Shown: piece after piece, positions 45,701 through 53,747 of the stretch
Numbering within the stretch: the stretch's first letter is position 1
Layout: each line of letters starts with the position of its first letter
NCBI RefSeq assembly: GCF_018860245.1
Contig: NZ_JAHKPD010000012.1
Location: 62,001 to 126,000, forward strand
Direction: 5' to 3'
Length of the DNA stretch: 64,000 bases
DNA from: Pseudotamlana agarivorans
Lineage (GTDB): Bacteria; Bacteroidota; Bacteroidia; Flavobacteriales; Flavobacteriaceae
Program-made: the position numbers and the translations under genes
Notes under the pieces: model-generated
Seen by the model: only the letters and a program-made list of their open reading frames with translations
The model's database searches: none
What the model was told of the DNA's origin: nothing

Positions 45701-45882
45701 TCAATAATACGCTCTTTCATTTCGGCAACGGCCTTATTTGTAAAAGTAATGGCAAGAATGCGTTTAAATTGGTCCCTATATGGTGATTGAAGTAATATTT
45801 TTAGATATTCCTTAACTAGGGTATAAGTTTTTCCACTTCCTGCTGAAGCATTGTATATGGTGAATGGTGCGGTGGGTTGCAT
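42748..45882 (-). CDS. UvrD-type helicase with RecB nuclease domain, AddA-like
   Basis: 1044 residues. Superfamily 1A helicase motifs: Walker A ASAGSGKTYTLV at 12-23, ITFTNKAVAEMKERI, DEFQDTSVMQW, DAKQAIYRWRGG, and TIHKSKGLEFPVVIF with LLYVALTRA. The C-terminal nuclease has YRPDRVVI...AVIIDYKTG. It probably forms the helicase-nuclease that processes double-strand breaks with the AddB-like protein 2.8 kb downstream. It lacks a close promoter box of the canonical form. Confidence 0.9.
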   Translation of the reverse strand: MQPTAPFTIYNASAGSGKTYTLVKEYLKILLQSPYRDQFKRILAITFTNKAVAEMKERIIETLKRFANPEVLTSNDSMFLSICEELQIEPDALHKKSDALLNNIIYNYAAFDISTIDGFTHKLIRTFAHDLKLPLNFEVELDQDALLYEAVDSLITKAGTDTELTKILVDFALEKADDDKSWDVSFDFNKMAKLLTNENDIPYIEKLKDKSLEDFRVLKTQLKKEISTSENKISNLAQQVLDLIENSGLETSNFTRSTLPNHFKKAKALNFDRLYDNKLEENITERKGIYSKTLDDKLKDLIDRILPELELKYKAIKAEVFHLKFLKAFYRNITPLSVLNAINTELTELKEAQNKMLISEFNAIISTEIKEQPTPFIYERIGEKFKHYFIDEFQDTSVMQWENLIPLLGNSLSAQGGTTMLVGDAKQAIYRWRGGKAEQFIGLFNSDNPFHIDKRVENLPSNFRSFKAVVNFNNGLFQFLSHHVFNHPDYQSLYKNAAQNITEDKAGYVELSFLEIEKEDVRDELFPEVTLEKIKSCLENGFKLKEICVLVRKKKEGVAVANYLSQHNIPIISSETLLINNAPEVGFINNLLALLIQPKNNEIKIKVLNFLTDHFQIEDKHAFFINHINLPISDLFKRFEAFNIYISNTGLLQLPLYDLAETLVRTFNLVKNSNAYVQFFLDIIHDFSQKKGSDISGFLEYFDKKKESLSIISPKGQDAVQIMTIHKSKGLEFPVVIFPYADLDVYREIEPKEWFKIDEAKYNGLSHTLLNYNKDFEHFGNEGLNIFNRHKSEQELDNINLLYVALTRAVEQLYVISTKDISAKGEVNSKKYSGLLINYLQHLGLWQDSLLTYTFGNQQKTSEVASEIRDMEFQQAFISTAKEDHNIKVVTKSGFLWDTNQQEAIEKGNLIHDIMALIFTEEDVDPILSDYIKSSIINSEQADLLKGTIFDIVTHPDLRQYYSEINTIYNERDIITKEGLVYRPDRVVINDKNEAVIIDYKTGAEDKKHAQQLQLYQDVLEDMKITVKKKILIYTDYDITVKVV

Positions 45883-45962
45883 AATGGGAAATTTGGATAC
45901 AAGATAAAAACTATCGATGGTTTGATAGCTATTTATTATTTTTTATTGCCCGCTTTTATATG

Positions 45963-45970
45963 TAAATTTG
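45963..45970 (+). promoter_or_regulatory. -7 box of the superoxide dismutase gene
   Basis: TAAATTTG, 35 bases before the ATG. A TTG lies 14 nt upstream rather than the usual 19. Confidence 0.5.
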
Positions 45971-46005
45971 GTGAAATCAAATATTAATATTTAAAAACAA
46001 AAATT

Positions 46006-46614
46006 ATGGCTTTCGAATTACCGAAATTAGGATATGCTTATGATGCTTTAGAACCAAACATTGATGCAAAAACAATGGAGATTCATCATTCTAAACATCA
46101 CCAAGGTTATACAAACAACTTAAATAACGCAATTGAAGGAACAGATTTAGAAGGAAAATCTATTGAAGATATTCTTACCAATTTAGATACAAGTAATGCA
46201 GCGGTTAGAAATAATGGTGGTGGATTTTACAACCACTCTTTATTTTGGGATGTATTAAATCCAGAAGATAGAGGGTATTTATCAGGTGAATTAAAAGATG
46301 CTATTGAAGCAGCCTACGGATCTAAAGAAGCTTTTATTGAAGCATTTTCTAAAGCAGCAGCTACGCGTTTTGGTTCAGGATGGGCTTGGTTATGTGTTCA
46401 TAAAGGTGGAAAAGTTGAAATCTGTTCTACAGCAAATCAAGATAATCCATTAATGCCAGGAATTGGTTGTGGTGGAACACCTATTTTAGGTCTTGATGTT
46501 TGGGAACATGCTTATTACCTAAACTACCAAAACCGTCGTCCAGATTATATCAATGCATTTTTTAATGTGATTAACTGGAATGAAGCTGAAAAGCGTTACG
46601 CAGCAGCGAAGTAA
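46006..46614 (+). CDS. Iron/manganese superoxide dismutase
   Basis: 202 residues, no signal peptide, cytosolic. Metal ligands: His27 in MEIHHSKHH, His in [11 protein letters not shown], and Asp/His in [12 protein letters not shown]. The [11 protein letters not shown] segment carries a Gln in the position typical of Mn-type enzymes; metal use cannot be settled by eye. It converts superoxide to H2O2 and O2. Monocistronic, with its own -7 box and terminator. Confidence 0.96.
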   Translation: MAFELPKLGYAYDALEPNIDAKTMEIHHSKHHQGYTNNLNNAIEGTDLEGKSIEDILTNLDTSNAAVRNNGGGFYNHSLFWDVLNPEDRGYLSGELKDAIEAAYGSKEAFIEAFSKAAATRFGSGWAWLCVHKGGKVEICSTANQDNPLMPGIGCGGTPILGLDVWEHAYYLNYQNRRPDYINAFFNVINWNEAEKRYAAAK

Positions 46615-46648
46615 ATCATTTCGCTTTTTTTATAAGTTTTAAAATATT

Positions 46649-46688
46649 AAATCGTCTAGAAAGTCTTTCTTTTTAGACGATTTTTTTT
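46649..46688 (+). terminator. Terminator of the superoxide dismutase gene
   Basis: AAATCGTCTA and TAGACGATT with a short loop, followed by eight T. Confidence 0.85.
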
Positions 46689-46789
46689 GGTTTTGTTTGA
46701 AATAAGTAGGAAAATGCCTTTGGTCTTGTCCTATTTTACTTTATTTGCAGTTAAGCAATATTTACTTGAGTTTATAACTAACACTTATT

Positions 46790-47332
46790 ATGCAGAAAAA
46801 AACAATCTTTATTGAAAAGGCGAACTGGTTTGCGCTATTATTTATGCTGCTAACTTCAGCGCCTGTAGTTTTAGTTTATTATTTGGTTTGGGGTTCTTTA
46901 AAACTCGCCTTAGAGCCAAAAGATTTTAGCATCATATTTATCTTTTTATTCGTTGCTTTTGTGTCTATCGTCATTCATGAACTCATTCACGGTGCCATAT
47001 TTGCCTATTTTTCTGAAGATAAATGGAAAAGTGTCAAATTTGGGGTGCTATGGGCCAAATTAACACCTTATGCGCATTGCCGCACGCCTTTGTTTGTTAA
47101 TCAATATATGTTAGCTGTTGTGATGCCTGGAGTTATTTTAGGTATTTTGCCGGTTATTATTGGGTTGTCAATAGGGAGTCTCCCTTTTTTATACTATGGG
47201 TTGCTCATGATTATGGCAGCGGCAGGAGACTTTTTAATTTTCGTGTTGCTTCTAAAAATGCCTAAAGGCAAAAAAATCCTAGATCACGATAGTGAAATGG
47301 CGTTTTATGTATTGGATGAGGAGACTAGTTAG
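46790..47332 (+). CDS. DUF3267 putative membrane zinc metalloprotease
   Basis: 180 residues, about four membrane spans. The zincin motif HELIHG (HExxH) starts near residue 64 at the end of the second span, and MPGVILGILPV near 109 recalls the region of site-2-type proteases that carries a third ligand. Substrate unknown. Monocistronic. The 846-base gene-free stretch 47333-48178 follows. Confidence 0.85.
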   Translation: MQKKTIFIEKANWFALLFMLLTSAPVVLVYYLVWGSLKLALEPKDFSIIFIFLFVAFVSIVIHELIHGAIFAYFSEDKWKSVKFGVLWAKLTPYAHCRTPLFVNQYMLAVVMPGVILGILPVIIGLSIGSLPFLYYGLLMIMAAAGDFLIFVLLLKMPKGKKILDHDSEMAFYVLDEETS

Positions 47333-47357
47333 TGTTTTTGTTTTGAACGCAAAATGC

Positions 47358-47395
47358 TTCTCGACTTCACCTGTCTGCCGATAGGTGGGCTCGAA
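47358..47395. repeat. Palindromic repeat interrupted by a 20-nt hairpin
   Basis: TTCTCGACTTC (47358-47368) and GCTCGAA (47389-47395) together make the same 18-base arm found at 8686-8703, but are split by the 20-base hairpin ACCTGTCTGCCGATAGGTGG. This looks like one repeat inserted in another. Confidence 0.5.
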
Positions 47396-47486
47396 TGCCG
47401 TTAACAAATAAAATAAGATACGGTGAAGCCTAAAGTTATAAGAAAATGTGGGCTTCCTTTCTTTTCCTTGTGTCTCTCCGTGATAT

Positions 47487-47709
47487 CCTCAGCGCAGCGC
47501 TGTGTAATAATCACGAAAGAGTAAGCTTCGAAGCCTAATAAATCTGTGTCTAGAATTTATTGGTTGCTAGTTGTTGGTTATTAGTTGATAGGCTTACTCT
47601 TACGCTTGTTTTCAAAAATAGTACAAATGCAATCCGTGTCTAAAAAAATCTCCGCGACTCTCTGTTAAACCTCAGCGCAGCTCTGTGTAACAATCACGAA
47701 AGTGTAAGC
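47487..47709. repeat. Pair of 40-bp direct repeats in gene-free stretch
   Basis: 47487-47526 and 47670-47709 (both starting CCTCAGCGCAGC) differ at only 3 of 40 positions. Between and after them lie GTTGGTTATTAGTTG-type and ACTAACAACCAGG-type runs that are imperfect inverted copies of each other, like the ends of the element at 8614-8825. No coding frame. Confidence 0.55.
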
Positions 47710-47756
47710 ATCCAAAAACCAGAAACTAACAACCAGGAACCAGTAACTAATGAAAA

Positions 47757-47829
47757 TGAAAAAGGTGAACATAAATGCTCACCTTTTTGCCCCAAATCTA
47801 CCATGAACTTAACCTACTTATGTTATGGT
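47757..47829 (-). ncRNA. Candidate small RNA, copy 1
   Basis: Minus strand 5' to 3': -7 box TATCTTTG (47841-47834), then a 5' hairpin CCATAAC...GTTCATGG, linker TAGATTTGGGGC, and a terminator hairpin GGTGAGCAT/ATGTTCACC with TTTTT. About 73 nt. The 42 nt from 47788 to 47829 are identical to copy 2. It may match a known flavobacterial RNA family (Rfam has Flavo-1), which I cannot verify here. Confidence 0.55.
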
Positions 47830-47970
47830 GGGTCAAAGATACATTGCTTGTTTAAAATCTTGAAAAATATTAGCTAAACTACTTAAAAATTGGCTGTCGT
47901 GTTGAAAGTGTTATATGGAAGAGGGGTAGCGGCTATTTTTTTGTAAGATATTAGTACTGAATTGATTAAA

Positions 47971-48043
47971 ATAAAAAAGGTGAACAGATGTTCACCTTTT
48001 TTGCCCCAAATCTACCATGAACTTAACCTACTTATGTTATGGT
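47971..48043 (-). ncRNA. Candidate small RNA, copy 2
   Basis: Same layout as copy 1, 214 bases upstream on the minus strand. The -7 position reads TAAATTGG (48055-48048), one mismatch from TAnnTTTG, at the same distance from the 5' hairpin. The terminator is a clean GGTGAACATCTGTTCACC dyad plus TTTTTT. It may also act as the purF terminator, 135 bases downstream of its stop. Confidence 0.5.
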
Positions 48044-48178
48044 CTTACCAATTTATAGGTAATTCCTGTAACTTATGTATTTATTAGATAAACGGTAGAT
48101 TTATAAGATTAAATGTTTTTTTATGCGATGAAATGTATTAAAGTAGGTTTTGGCTTACCGACTAATTTTTTATAATTA

Positions 48179-50077
48179 TTAATAAGCACGCTCTTTATTT
48201 CCTTCAAAAAAGTTAATAAATGCTCTGTTCACAACGCGATTACCCCCAACTGTTGGGTAGTTTCCTGTAAAGTACCAATCCCCTAAATGTTCAGGGCAAG
48301 CTTTATGCAGGTTTTCAACAGGTTGGAAGATGATTTTCACTTCGGCATTTACACTTTCATCACTTAATAATTCTGAGATTTTATCTGAAATCTCTTCATC
48401 TGTAAACGGATCGTAAATTTCTTTTACAAAATTCTGAACATGTTTATCGGCCAACTCTGTTTGTGTGATACACTTTTCGTAAACTTCTTTAACAATATCG
48501 TATTTACCTTGGTCTTTTAGCAACTCTAAAGCGGCTCTAAAAGCAATTAAATCCTCTAATCTAGCCATGTCGATACCATAACAATCTGGGTAACGAATTT
48601 GAGGTGCTGAAGATACTACAACAATCTTTTTAGGTTTTAGACGGTCAAGCATTTTAAGAATACTTTTCTTTAAAGTGGTACCTCTAACAATACTATCGTC
48701 AATAATAACCAAATTGTCATTTGGTTTGATCACACCATAAGTTACATCATAAACGTGAGCCACTAAGTCGTCTCTACTGCTATCTTCAGTAATAAAAGTT
48801 CTTAGTTTTACATCTTTAATAGCGATCTTTTCAACACGAGCACGTTCCGATAAAATCTCGGTCACTTTGGCTGCAGATAATGAACGTTGACCATTTAGAA
48901 TGGCATCAGTTTTACGTTCATTTATGTAATCTTCTGCGGTTTCAATCATTCCGAAAAACGACGTTTCTGCAGTATTAGGGATGTATGAGAAAACCGTGTT
49001 TTTTGTATCATTATTGATGGCTTCAAGAACCTTTGGCATTAATAATCTACCTAATTTTTTACGCTCTTGATAAATTTCAGCATCCGATCCTCTAGAGAAA
49101 TAAATACGCTCAAAAGAACATGATTTTCTTTCTAAAGGTTCTAATATTTTTTTGAATCGAACTTCACCAGATTTTTTAATAATAATAGCTTGTCCTGGGT
49201 CTAATTCTTTTACATTGTCAAAGTCTACATTGAAAACGGTTTGAATTACAGGACGCTCCGATGCTACAACTACCACTTCATCATCTTGATAATAATATGC
49301 TGGACGAATACCTGCGGGATCTCTTAAAACAAAGGCATCACCATGCCCAATAAGTCCTGCCATGGCGTAACCACCATCCCAGTTTTTGGCGGCACGTCTT
49401 AAAATTTTAGCCACTTTTAAACGCTCGGCAATTTGAGGTGAGGCTTGTTGTTTATTATAACCTTCCTTTTTTAATTCTTTATAGATTTTGCTCACTTCAT
49501 CATCTAGGAAGTGACCAATTTTTTCCATAATAGTAATGGTGTCGGTGTATTCTTTTGGGTGCTGACCTAATTCAATAAGGTTGGCAAAAAGTTCCTTAAC
49601 ATTGGTCATGTTAAAGTTACCCGCCATAATTAAATTACGGTGCATCCAGTTGTTTTGTCTTAAAAATGGGTGTACACTTTCAACACTATTTTTTCCGAAG
49701 GTACCATAGCGTACATGTCCTAATAAAACTTCACCTATATATGGAATGTTCTTTTTCTGTGCCGCTACATCATCCATGTACTCAGGGTGTGCTTTAAACT
49801 CGTTATTAACACGTTCGTTAATTTGAGCAAAAATGTCCTGAATTGGTTGTTGTGCTATAGAACGTACTCTACTAATGTAGCGTTCTCCTGGTTTTGTATC
49901 TAACTTGATGCTTGCAAGCCCAGCGCCGTCTTGACCACGGTTGTGCTGTTTTTCCATCATTAAATACATTTTATTTACCCCATAAAATGCGCTTCCGTAC
50001 TTTTCTTTATAATATTCTAAAGGTTTTAAAAGTCGGATAACAGCTATTCCACATTCGTGTTTTAAGGCATCACTCAT
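48179..50077 (-). CDS. purF: Amidophosphoribosyltransferase, long Bacteroidota form
   Basis: 632 residues, longer than the ~500 of E. coli PurF, as is normal for Bacteroidota. The Ntn glutaminase nucleophile is Cys9 in HECGIAVIRLL; if the glutaminase matures as usual the leader is removed before it, so this residue deserves checking. The phosphoribosyltransferase motif is NLVIIDDSIVRGTT. It catalyses the first step of purine synthesis, PRPP plus glutamine to phosphoribosylamine. A transcript ends behind it at the twin hairpin elements. Confidence 0.93.
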   Translation of the reverse strand: MSDALKHECGIAVIRLLKPLEYYKEKYGSAFYGVNKMYLMMEKQHNRGQDGAGLASIKLDTKPGERYISRVRSIAQQPIQDIFAQINERVNNEFKAHPEYMDDVAAQKKNIPYIGEVLLGHVRYGTFGKNSVESVHPFLRQNNWMHRNLIMAGNFNMTNVKELFANLIELGQHPKEYTDTITIMEKIGHFLDDEVSKIYKELKKEGYNKQQASPQIAERLKVAKILRRAAKNWDGGYAMAGLIGHGDAFVLRDPAGIRPAYYYQDDEVVVVASERPVIQTVFNVDFDNVKELDPGQAIIIKKSGEVRFKKILEPLERKSCSFERIYFSRGSDAEIYQERKKLGRLLMPKVLEAINNDTKNTVFSYIPNTAETSFFGMIETAEDYINERKTDAILNGQRSLSAAKVTEILSERARVEKIAIKDVKLRTFITEDSSRDDLVAHVYDVTYGVIKPNDNLVIIDDSIVRGTTLKKSILKMLDRLKPKKIVVVSSAPQIRYPDCYGIDMARLEDLIAFRAALELLKDQGKYDIVKEVYEKCITQTELADKHVQNFVKEIYDPFTDEEISDKISELLSDESVNAEVKIIFQPVENLHKACPEHLGDWYFTGNYPTVGGNRVVNRAFINFFEGNKERAY

Positions 50078-50166
50078 AATATAAATGTTTTCGCTTTATT
50101 CGTCAATTCAGGTTTTGTTTGTACTGAATTTTTGAATTTTGCTGAATTCTAAAAGGTTTATAATTA

Positions 50167-50195
50167 AAAACGCACTCTTTTACGAGCGCGTTGTT
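50167..50195 (-). terminator. Terminator of the PfkB kinase gene
   Basis: On the minus strand AACGCGCTC, six-base loop, GAGTGCGTT (one mismatch), then TTT. It starts just after the kinase stop, upstream of purF. Confidence 0.65.
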
Positions 50196-51122
50196 TTATG
50201 CTATTTCAATTTCAAATTGTGTTAACTGCTTAAACTGAAGCAATCGTTCATAAACTTCTTTATTTGATAAATTTTGTGTACGTTCGGTTCCAAATTTTTC
50301 AACACAAAACGATGCCAAGGTTGAACCATATATCACGGCTTGCTTCATGTTTTCAAAGGAAAAATCGTTGGTTTTAGCCAAATATCCAGCAAAACCACCA
50401 GCAAAAGTATCGCCGGCACCAGTTGGATCAAATACTTCTTTTAGCGGTAGAGCAGGGGCATAAAATGCTTGGTCTTTATGAAATAACAAAGCACCGTGCT
50501 CACCTTTTTTAATAACCACATATTTTGGACCCATGGTTTGAATTTTCTCAGCAGCCACTAATAAGGAGTATTCTCCAGTTAATTGTCTGGCTTCTTCATC
50601 GTTAATGGTAATCACGTCTACACGTTTAATAACGTTTAACAAATCATCTAACGCACAATCCATCCAAAAGTTCATGGTGTCTAAAATCACCATTTTTGGC
50701 TTGTTTGTAATTTGATCTAATACACTAGCTTGGACTAGCGGATGTAAGTTTCCTAACATCACGACTTCAGCATCTTTGTAGTCTCCGGGAACGACAGGGC
50801 TGAAATCTGCTAGCGTATTTAATTCTGTGATTAAAGTATCACGAGAATTCATATCATTATGGTAACGGCCTTTCCAGAAAAAGGTTTTGCCATCTTTAAC
50901 GATTTCAATACCAGAAATGTCGATGTTTTTATTTGCTAATAAATCTAAATATTCCTGAGGAAAATCGCCACCAACAACAGAAACTGCAGCAGCATCAATG
51001 TTAAAATAAGAAGCAGCAAGACCAATAAAAGTTGCCGCGCCACCTAGAATTTTATCGGTTTTCCCGAAAGGCGTTTCAATAGCGTCAAAAGCTACTGTGC
51101 CAACAATTACTAATTTACTCAT
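50196..51122 (-). CDS. PfkB-family carbohydrate/nucleoside kinase
   Basis: 308 residues. Signature 2 DPTGAGDTFAGGFAG (~235-249) carries the catalytic Asp and anion hole; signature-1-like GGAATFIGLAASYF lies at 27-40. ATP-dependent phosphorylation of a sugar or nucleoside is expected. Beside purF and near purN a purine-related substrate is possible but unproven. Confidence 0.9.
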   Translation of the reverse strand: MSKLVIVGTVAFDAIETPFGKTDKILGGAATFIGLAASYFNIDAAAVSVVGGDFPQEYLDLLANKNIDISGIEIVKDGKTFFWKGRYHNDMNSRDTLITELNTLADFSPVVPGDYKDAEVVMLGNLHPLVQASVLDQITNKPKMVILDTMNFWMDCALDDLLNVIKRVDVITINDEEARQLTGEYSLLVAAEKIQTMGPKYVVIKKGEHGALLFHKDQAFYAPALPLKEVFDPTGAGDTFAGGFAGYLAKTNDFSFENMKQAVIYGSTLASFCVEKFGTERTQNLSNKEVYERLLQFKQLTQFEIEIA

Positions 51123-51267
51123 ATAAGGAGACCTGATAATTTTTGTGCAAATATAAGCCTTTTTACAGATTAGGGCGATTATATTTATTTCAAATTACTT
51201 CAAATAGCTAAGTTTATAATAAAGTAAGTTGATTATTGTTTGGTGCTGAAGGTGAGATTGTTAGGGG

Positions 51268-51918
51268 TTATTTTCTTCCGAAATCAGCAGGAATTTCACC
51301 CCATGCTTTGGTTTCCCATTTGACGATGGTGGTATCGTAAGTATTGTTTTTTAGCCAGTCTACAGCGCGATCAACCAAATCAAAAACGGGTTTATTTTTG
51401 GCATTGCGTTCAAGTTTGGTGTTGCAGTTTTTCTTTTTTACCCAACTCATGGCGGTTCTAGAATCGGTGTACATGATGCGGTTGCTCTTGTTTTTTTTAA
51501 GTAAAGCCAGACCATGGACAAGCGCTAGAAATTCACCAATATTATTAGTGCCTTGTTCAAAAGGGCCTTGAATAAAAAGTTGTTTTTTGGTTTTGGTGTC
51601 TACACCACGGTATTCCATAATACCTGGGTTTCCGCTTGATGCAGCATCCACAGCAATGGAGTTGTAATTAGGCTGCCCTATTTTTTTGAGTTGCTCAGAG
51701 GATAAGCCACTTTTAAAAGATTTGTTCTTTCCAACATAATCAAAATAATTACCGTCTAGAGCCTTTTTAGCAGCTTCAAAAGTGGGGAAAGATTTGTATT
51801 GGGCACCTTGATAATCTTTAATTAAAGATTTGCAGGTGTTCCAGGAGTCGAAAACTCCTGTTTTGTGGCCTTTCCAAACGGCGTAGTATTTCTTTTTAGG
51901 TTTTGCCATTTTTTTCAT
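51268..51918 (-). CDS. Ribonuclease H with N-terminal viroplasmin-like domain
   Basis: 216 residues. Residues ~8-50 (YYAVWKGHKTGVFDSWNTCK...GAQYKSFPTFEAAKKAL) match the caulimovirus viroplasmin/RNase H1 hybrid-binding domain. The RNase H fold follows: AVDAASSGNPG with the first catalytic Asp, NNIGEFLALVHGL with Glu, MYTDSRTAMSWV with Asp. It degrades RNA in RNA-DNA hybrids. Met4 is an alternative start. Confidence 0.92.
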   Translation of the reverse strand: MKKMAKPKKKYYAVWKGHKTGVFDSWNTCKSLIKDYQGAQYKSFPTFEAAKKALDGNYFDYVGKNKSFKSGLSSEQLKKIGQPNYNSIAVDAASSGNPGIMEYRGVDTKTKKQLFIQGPFEQGTNNIGEFLALVHGLALLKKNKSNRIMYTDSRTAMSWVKKKNCNTKLERNAKNKPVFDLVDRAVDWLKNNTYDTTIVKWETKAWGEIPADFGRK

Positions 51919-51983
51919 TTCCGCGAAGGCGGAAATCTCATGAATTTAATGTTTTGATTGTTGAAAGGCTATACCACATGATT

Positions 51984-52577
51984 TTATAATATTTTAAAAA
52001 TAGTTGGGTATTTTTTTGAGTAGATAATTTCGACTTTTTGATTTGTCATTTTATTCGAAATTACCAATTGACTATTTTTTACCGTAAAGCTACTTTTTTT
52101 TGGTTTAAAATTTTTTTTAGGTAATCCTTGGTATATTATTCCATTCGGTGTTTTGTACTGAAACATAGCGAACTCTTTAGTTTCTTTCCCGTATTTTATT
52201 AAATAAGATTGTTTCTCAAAACCAATAAAAGTTGCGATAGTTTTTTCTGTATTTTCCTTAAGAAAATGTTCTTGTATTTTTATGTTTAAATTTTCACTAA
52301 AATACATGAGCCCTACCATAACAGGTATTACTAGAATGTAAATAAAAAAGGAACGTCCAAAAATCCATTTTAAAGGATTGTTTTTAAATGAAATCTCCTC
52401 GTTATTCTTGTCTATTCTTGAAACTAAATTGTACAATAATAATGTAAAACCAATCAAATATAAAATCAGCGAAATGGATTCTAAATTAGCCCAATTTTTA
52501 GCTAAATGACCAAAAAGAGCTTTGATTGTGGTTCCAGCTAATATTAGAAGTATGGCTAATAATTTCATTTTTCTCAA
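51984..52577 (-). CDS. Unknown membrane protein, 197 residues
   Basis: Three membrane spans (about 5-22, 33-50 and 77-95) and a C-terminal soluble beta-rich region of ~95 residues (IATFIGFEKQSYLIKYGKETK). Resembles the general plan of DUF3592-type proteins, but I do not assign a family. Lies between RNase H and purN on the same strand with 65-72 base gaps. Confidence 0.65.
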   Translation of the reverse strand: MRKMKLLAILLILAGTTIKALFGHLAKNWANLESISLILYLIGFTLLLYNLVSRIDKNNEEISFKNNPLKWIFGRSFFIYILVIPVMVGLMYFSENLNIKIQEHFLKENTEKTIATFIGFEKQSYLIKYGKETKEFAMFQYKTPNGIIYQGLPKKNFKPKKSSFTVKNSQLVISNKMTNQKVEIIYSKKYPTIFKIL

Positions 52578-52649
52578 ATATATTCTGATTAGTAGGTATT
52601 ATAGCCAATCCTATAAAAACCCCTTCCTTTTGTAATTCATTTTAACTTA

Positions 52650-53213
52650 CTATTTCAACAATCCCTCCACAACCTTCGGAAAATGTTCCATCTCTAATTC
52701 GTGAATTTTAGCGGCCACATCATCAGCTGAATCAGTTGGTTCTACCTCACATTTCGCTTGAAAAATGATAGCACCTTCATCATAATGCTCATTCACATAA
52801 TGAATGGTAATACCTGTTTCAGTTTCCTTATTATCTACAACCGCTTGATGAACGTTCATGCCGTACATGCCTTTTCCTCCAAATTTTGGTAATAGCGCCG
52901 GGTGTACATTAATGACTTTGTTAGGAAAAGCGTTTAATAGGTTGTCAGGGAATTTCCATAGGTAACCCGCTAAAACAATTAAATCTGGGTTAGACGCTTT
53001 TAGTAAATTAAGGACATCATCGGTTTTTGAAATCGCGACTCTGTTAAATGAAAACGCGCTAACTTTTAGGTTTTTTGCGCGATCTAATACTTTCGCTTGG
53101 GGTTTATTAGTAAGCACCTGTACAACTGATGCTGAATTATTGTTTTCGAAAAACTTGATTAAATTTTCGGCATTTGAACCACTTCCTGAAGCAAAAATTA
53201 CAATACGTTTCAT
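52650..53213 (-). CDS. purN: Phosphoribosylglycinamide formyltransferase
   Basis: 187 residues. PRPP-like substrate loop ASGSGSNAENLI at 8-19, folate-site and catalytic NVHPALLPKFGGKGMYG (Asn/His pair) and the Asp in ETGITIHYVNEHYDEG. It transfers formyl from 10-formyl-THF to GAR in purine synthesis. It is divergent from acpP, the usual flavobacterial arrangement. Confidence 0.95.
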   Translation of the reverse strand: MKRIVIFASGSGSNAENLIKFFENNNSASVVQVLTNKPQAKVLDRAKNLKVSAFSFNRVAISKTDDVLNLLKASNPDLIVLAGYLWKFPDNLLNAFPNKVINVHPALLPKFGGKGMYGMNVHQAVVDNKETETGITIHYVNEHYDEGAIIFQAKCEVEPTDSADDVAAKIHELEMEHFPKVVEGLLK

Positions 53214-53451
53214 CTATTTGTGAGGTGTTATTATGTTGTTGTATAAAGTTATTGATGGCTGATTTAGGAGAATTCTTGTTAAATATTTTACAAGTTCGGG
53301 CTAATTACGGACTTATAGACTTATATTTGTTCTGGCAAAAAAAAGAATAATTATTAACAATTAGAAGCGATTATATAAATACTTAAAAGTAATTTTAGTA
53401 AATTATAGACACATTTTTAAACTAAAGACGTGTTTTAAAAATAAAGTTTTT

Positions 53452-53459
53452 TATTTTTG
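53452..53459 (+). promoter_or_regulatory. -7 box of the acpP-fabF transcript
   Basis: TATTTTTG, 32 bases before the acpP ATG, in a very A/T-rich stretch. The -33 region has TTT rather than TTG. Confidence 0.55.
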
Positions 53460-53491
53460 CAGCCTAAATTAAAAATTTAAAATTAAAAGTT

Positions 53492-53725
53492 ATGTCAGAC
53501 ATTGCATCAAGAGTAAAAGCGATTATCGTAGACAAATTAGGAGTAGATGAGAACGAAGTTGTTACTGAAGCTAGCTTCACAAACGATTTAGGAGCAGACT
53601 CTTTAGATACTGTAGAATTAATTATGGAATTCGAAAAAGAATTCGATATTCAAATACCAGACGATCAAGCTGAAAACATCGCAACAGTTGGTCAAGCTAT
53701 TTCTTACATAGAAGCAGCAAAATAA
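53492..53725 (+). CDS. acpP: Acyl carrier protein (housekeeping)
   Basis: 77 residues. Ser37 in [10 protein letters not shown] is the phosphopantetheine site. Sequence [20 protein letters not shown] is typical of fatty-acid ACPs. It is 22 bases upstream of fabF and divergent from purN. Confidence 0.97.
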   Translation: MSDIASRVKAIIVDKLGVDENEVVTEASFTNDLGADSLDTVELIMEFEKEFDIQIPDDQAENIATVGQAISYIEAAK

Positions 53726-53747
53726 GCAATAACAAGCAAAATACTTT

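Noticed and set aside
47757-48055. Twin structured elements as a purine riboswitch of purF
   Set aside because: They lie downstream of purF on the same strand, not in its leader, and carry their own terminators.
47333-48178. tRNA or protein gene in the 846-base gap
   Set aside because: No cloverleaf and no plausible reading frame; only repeats and the twin RNA units are supported.
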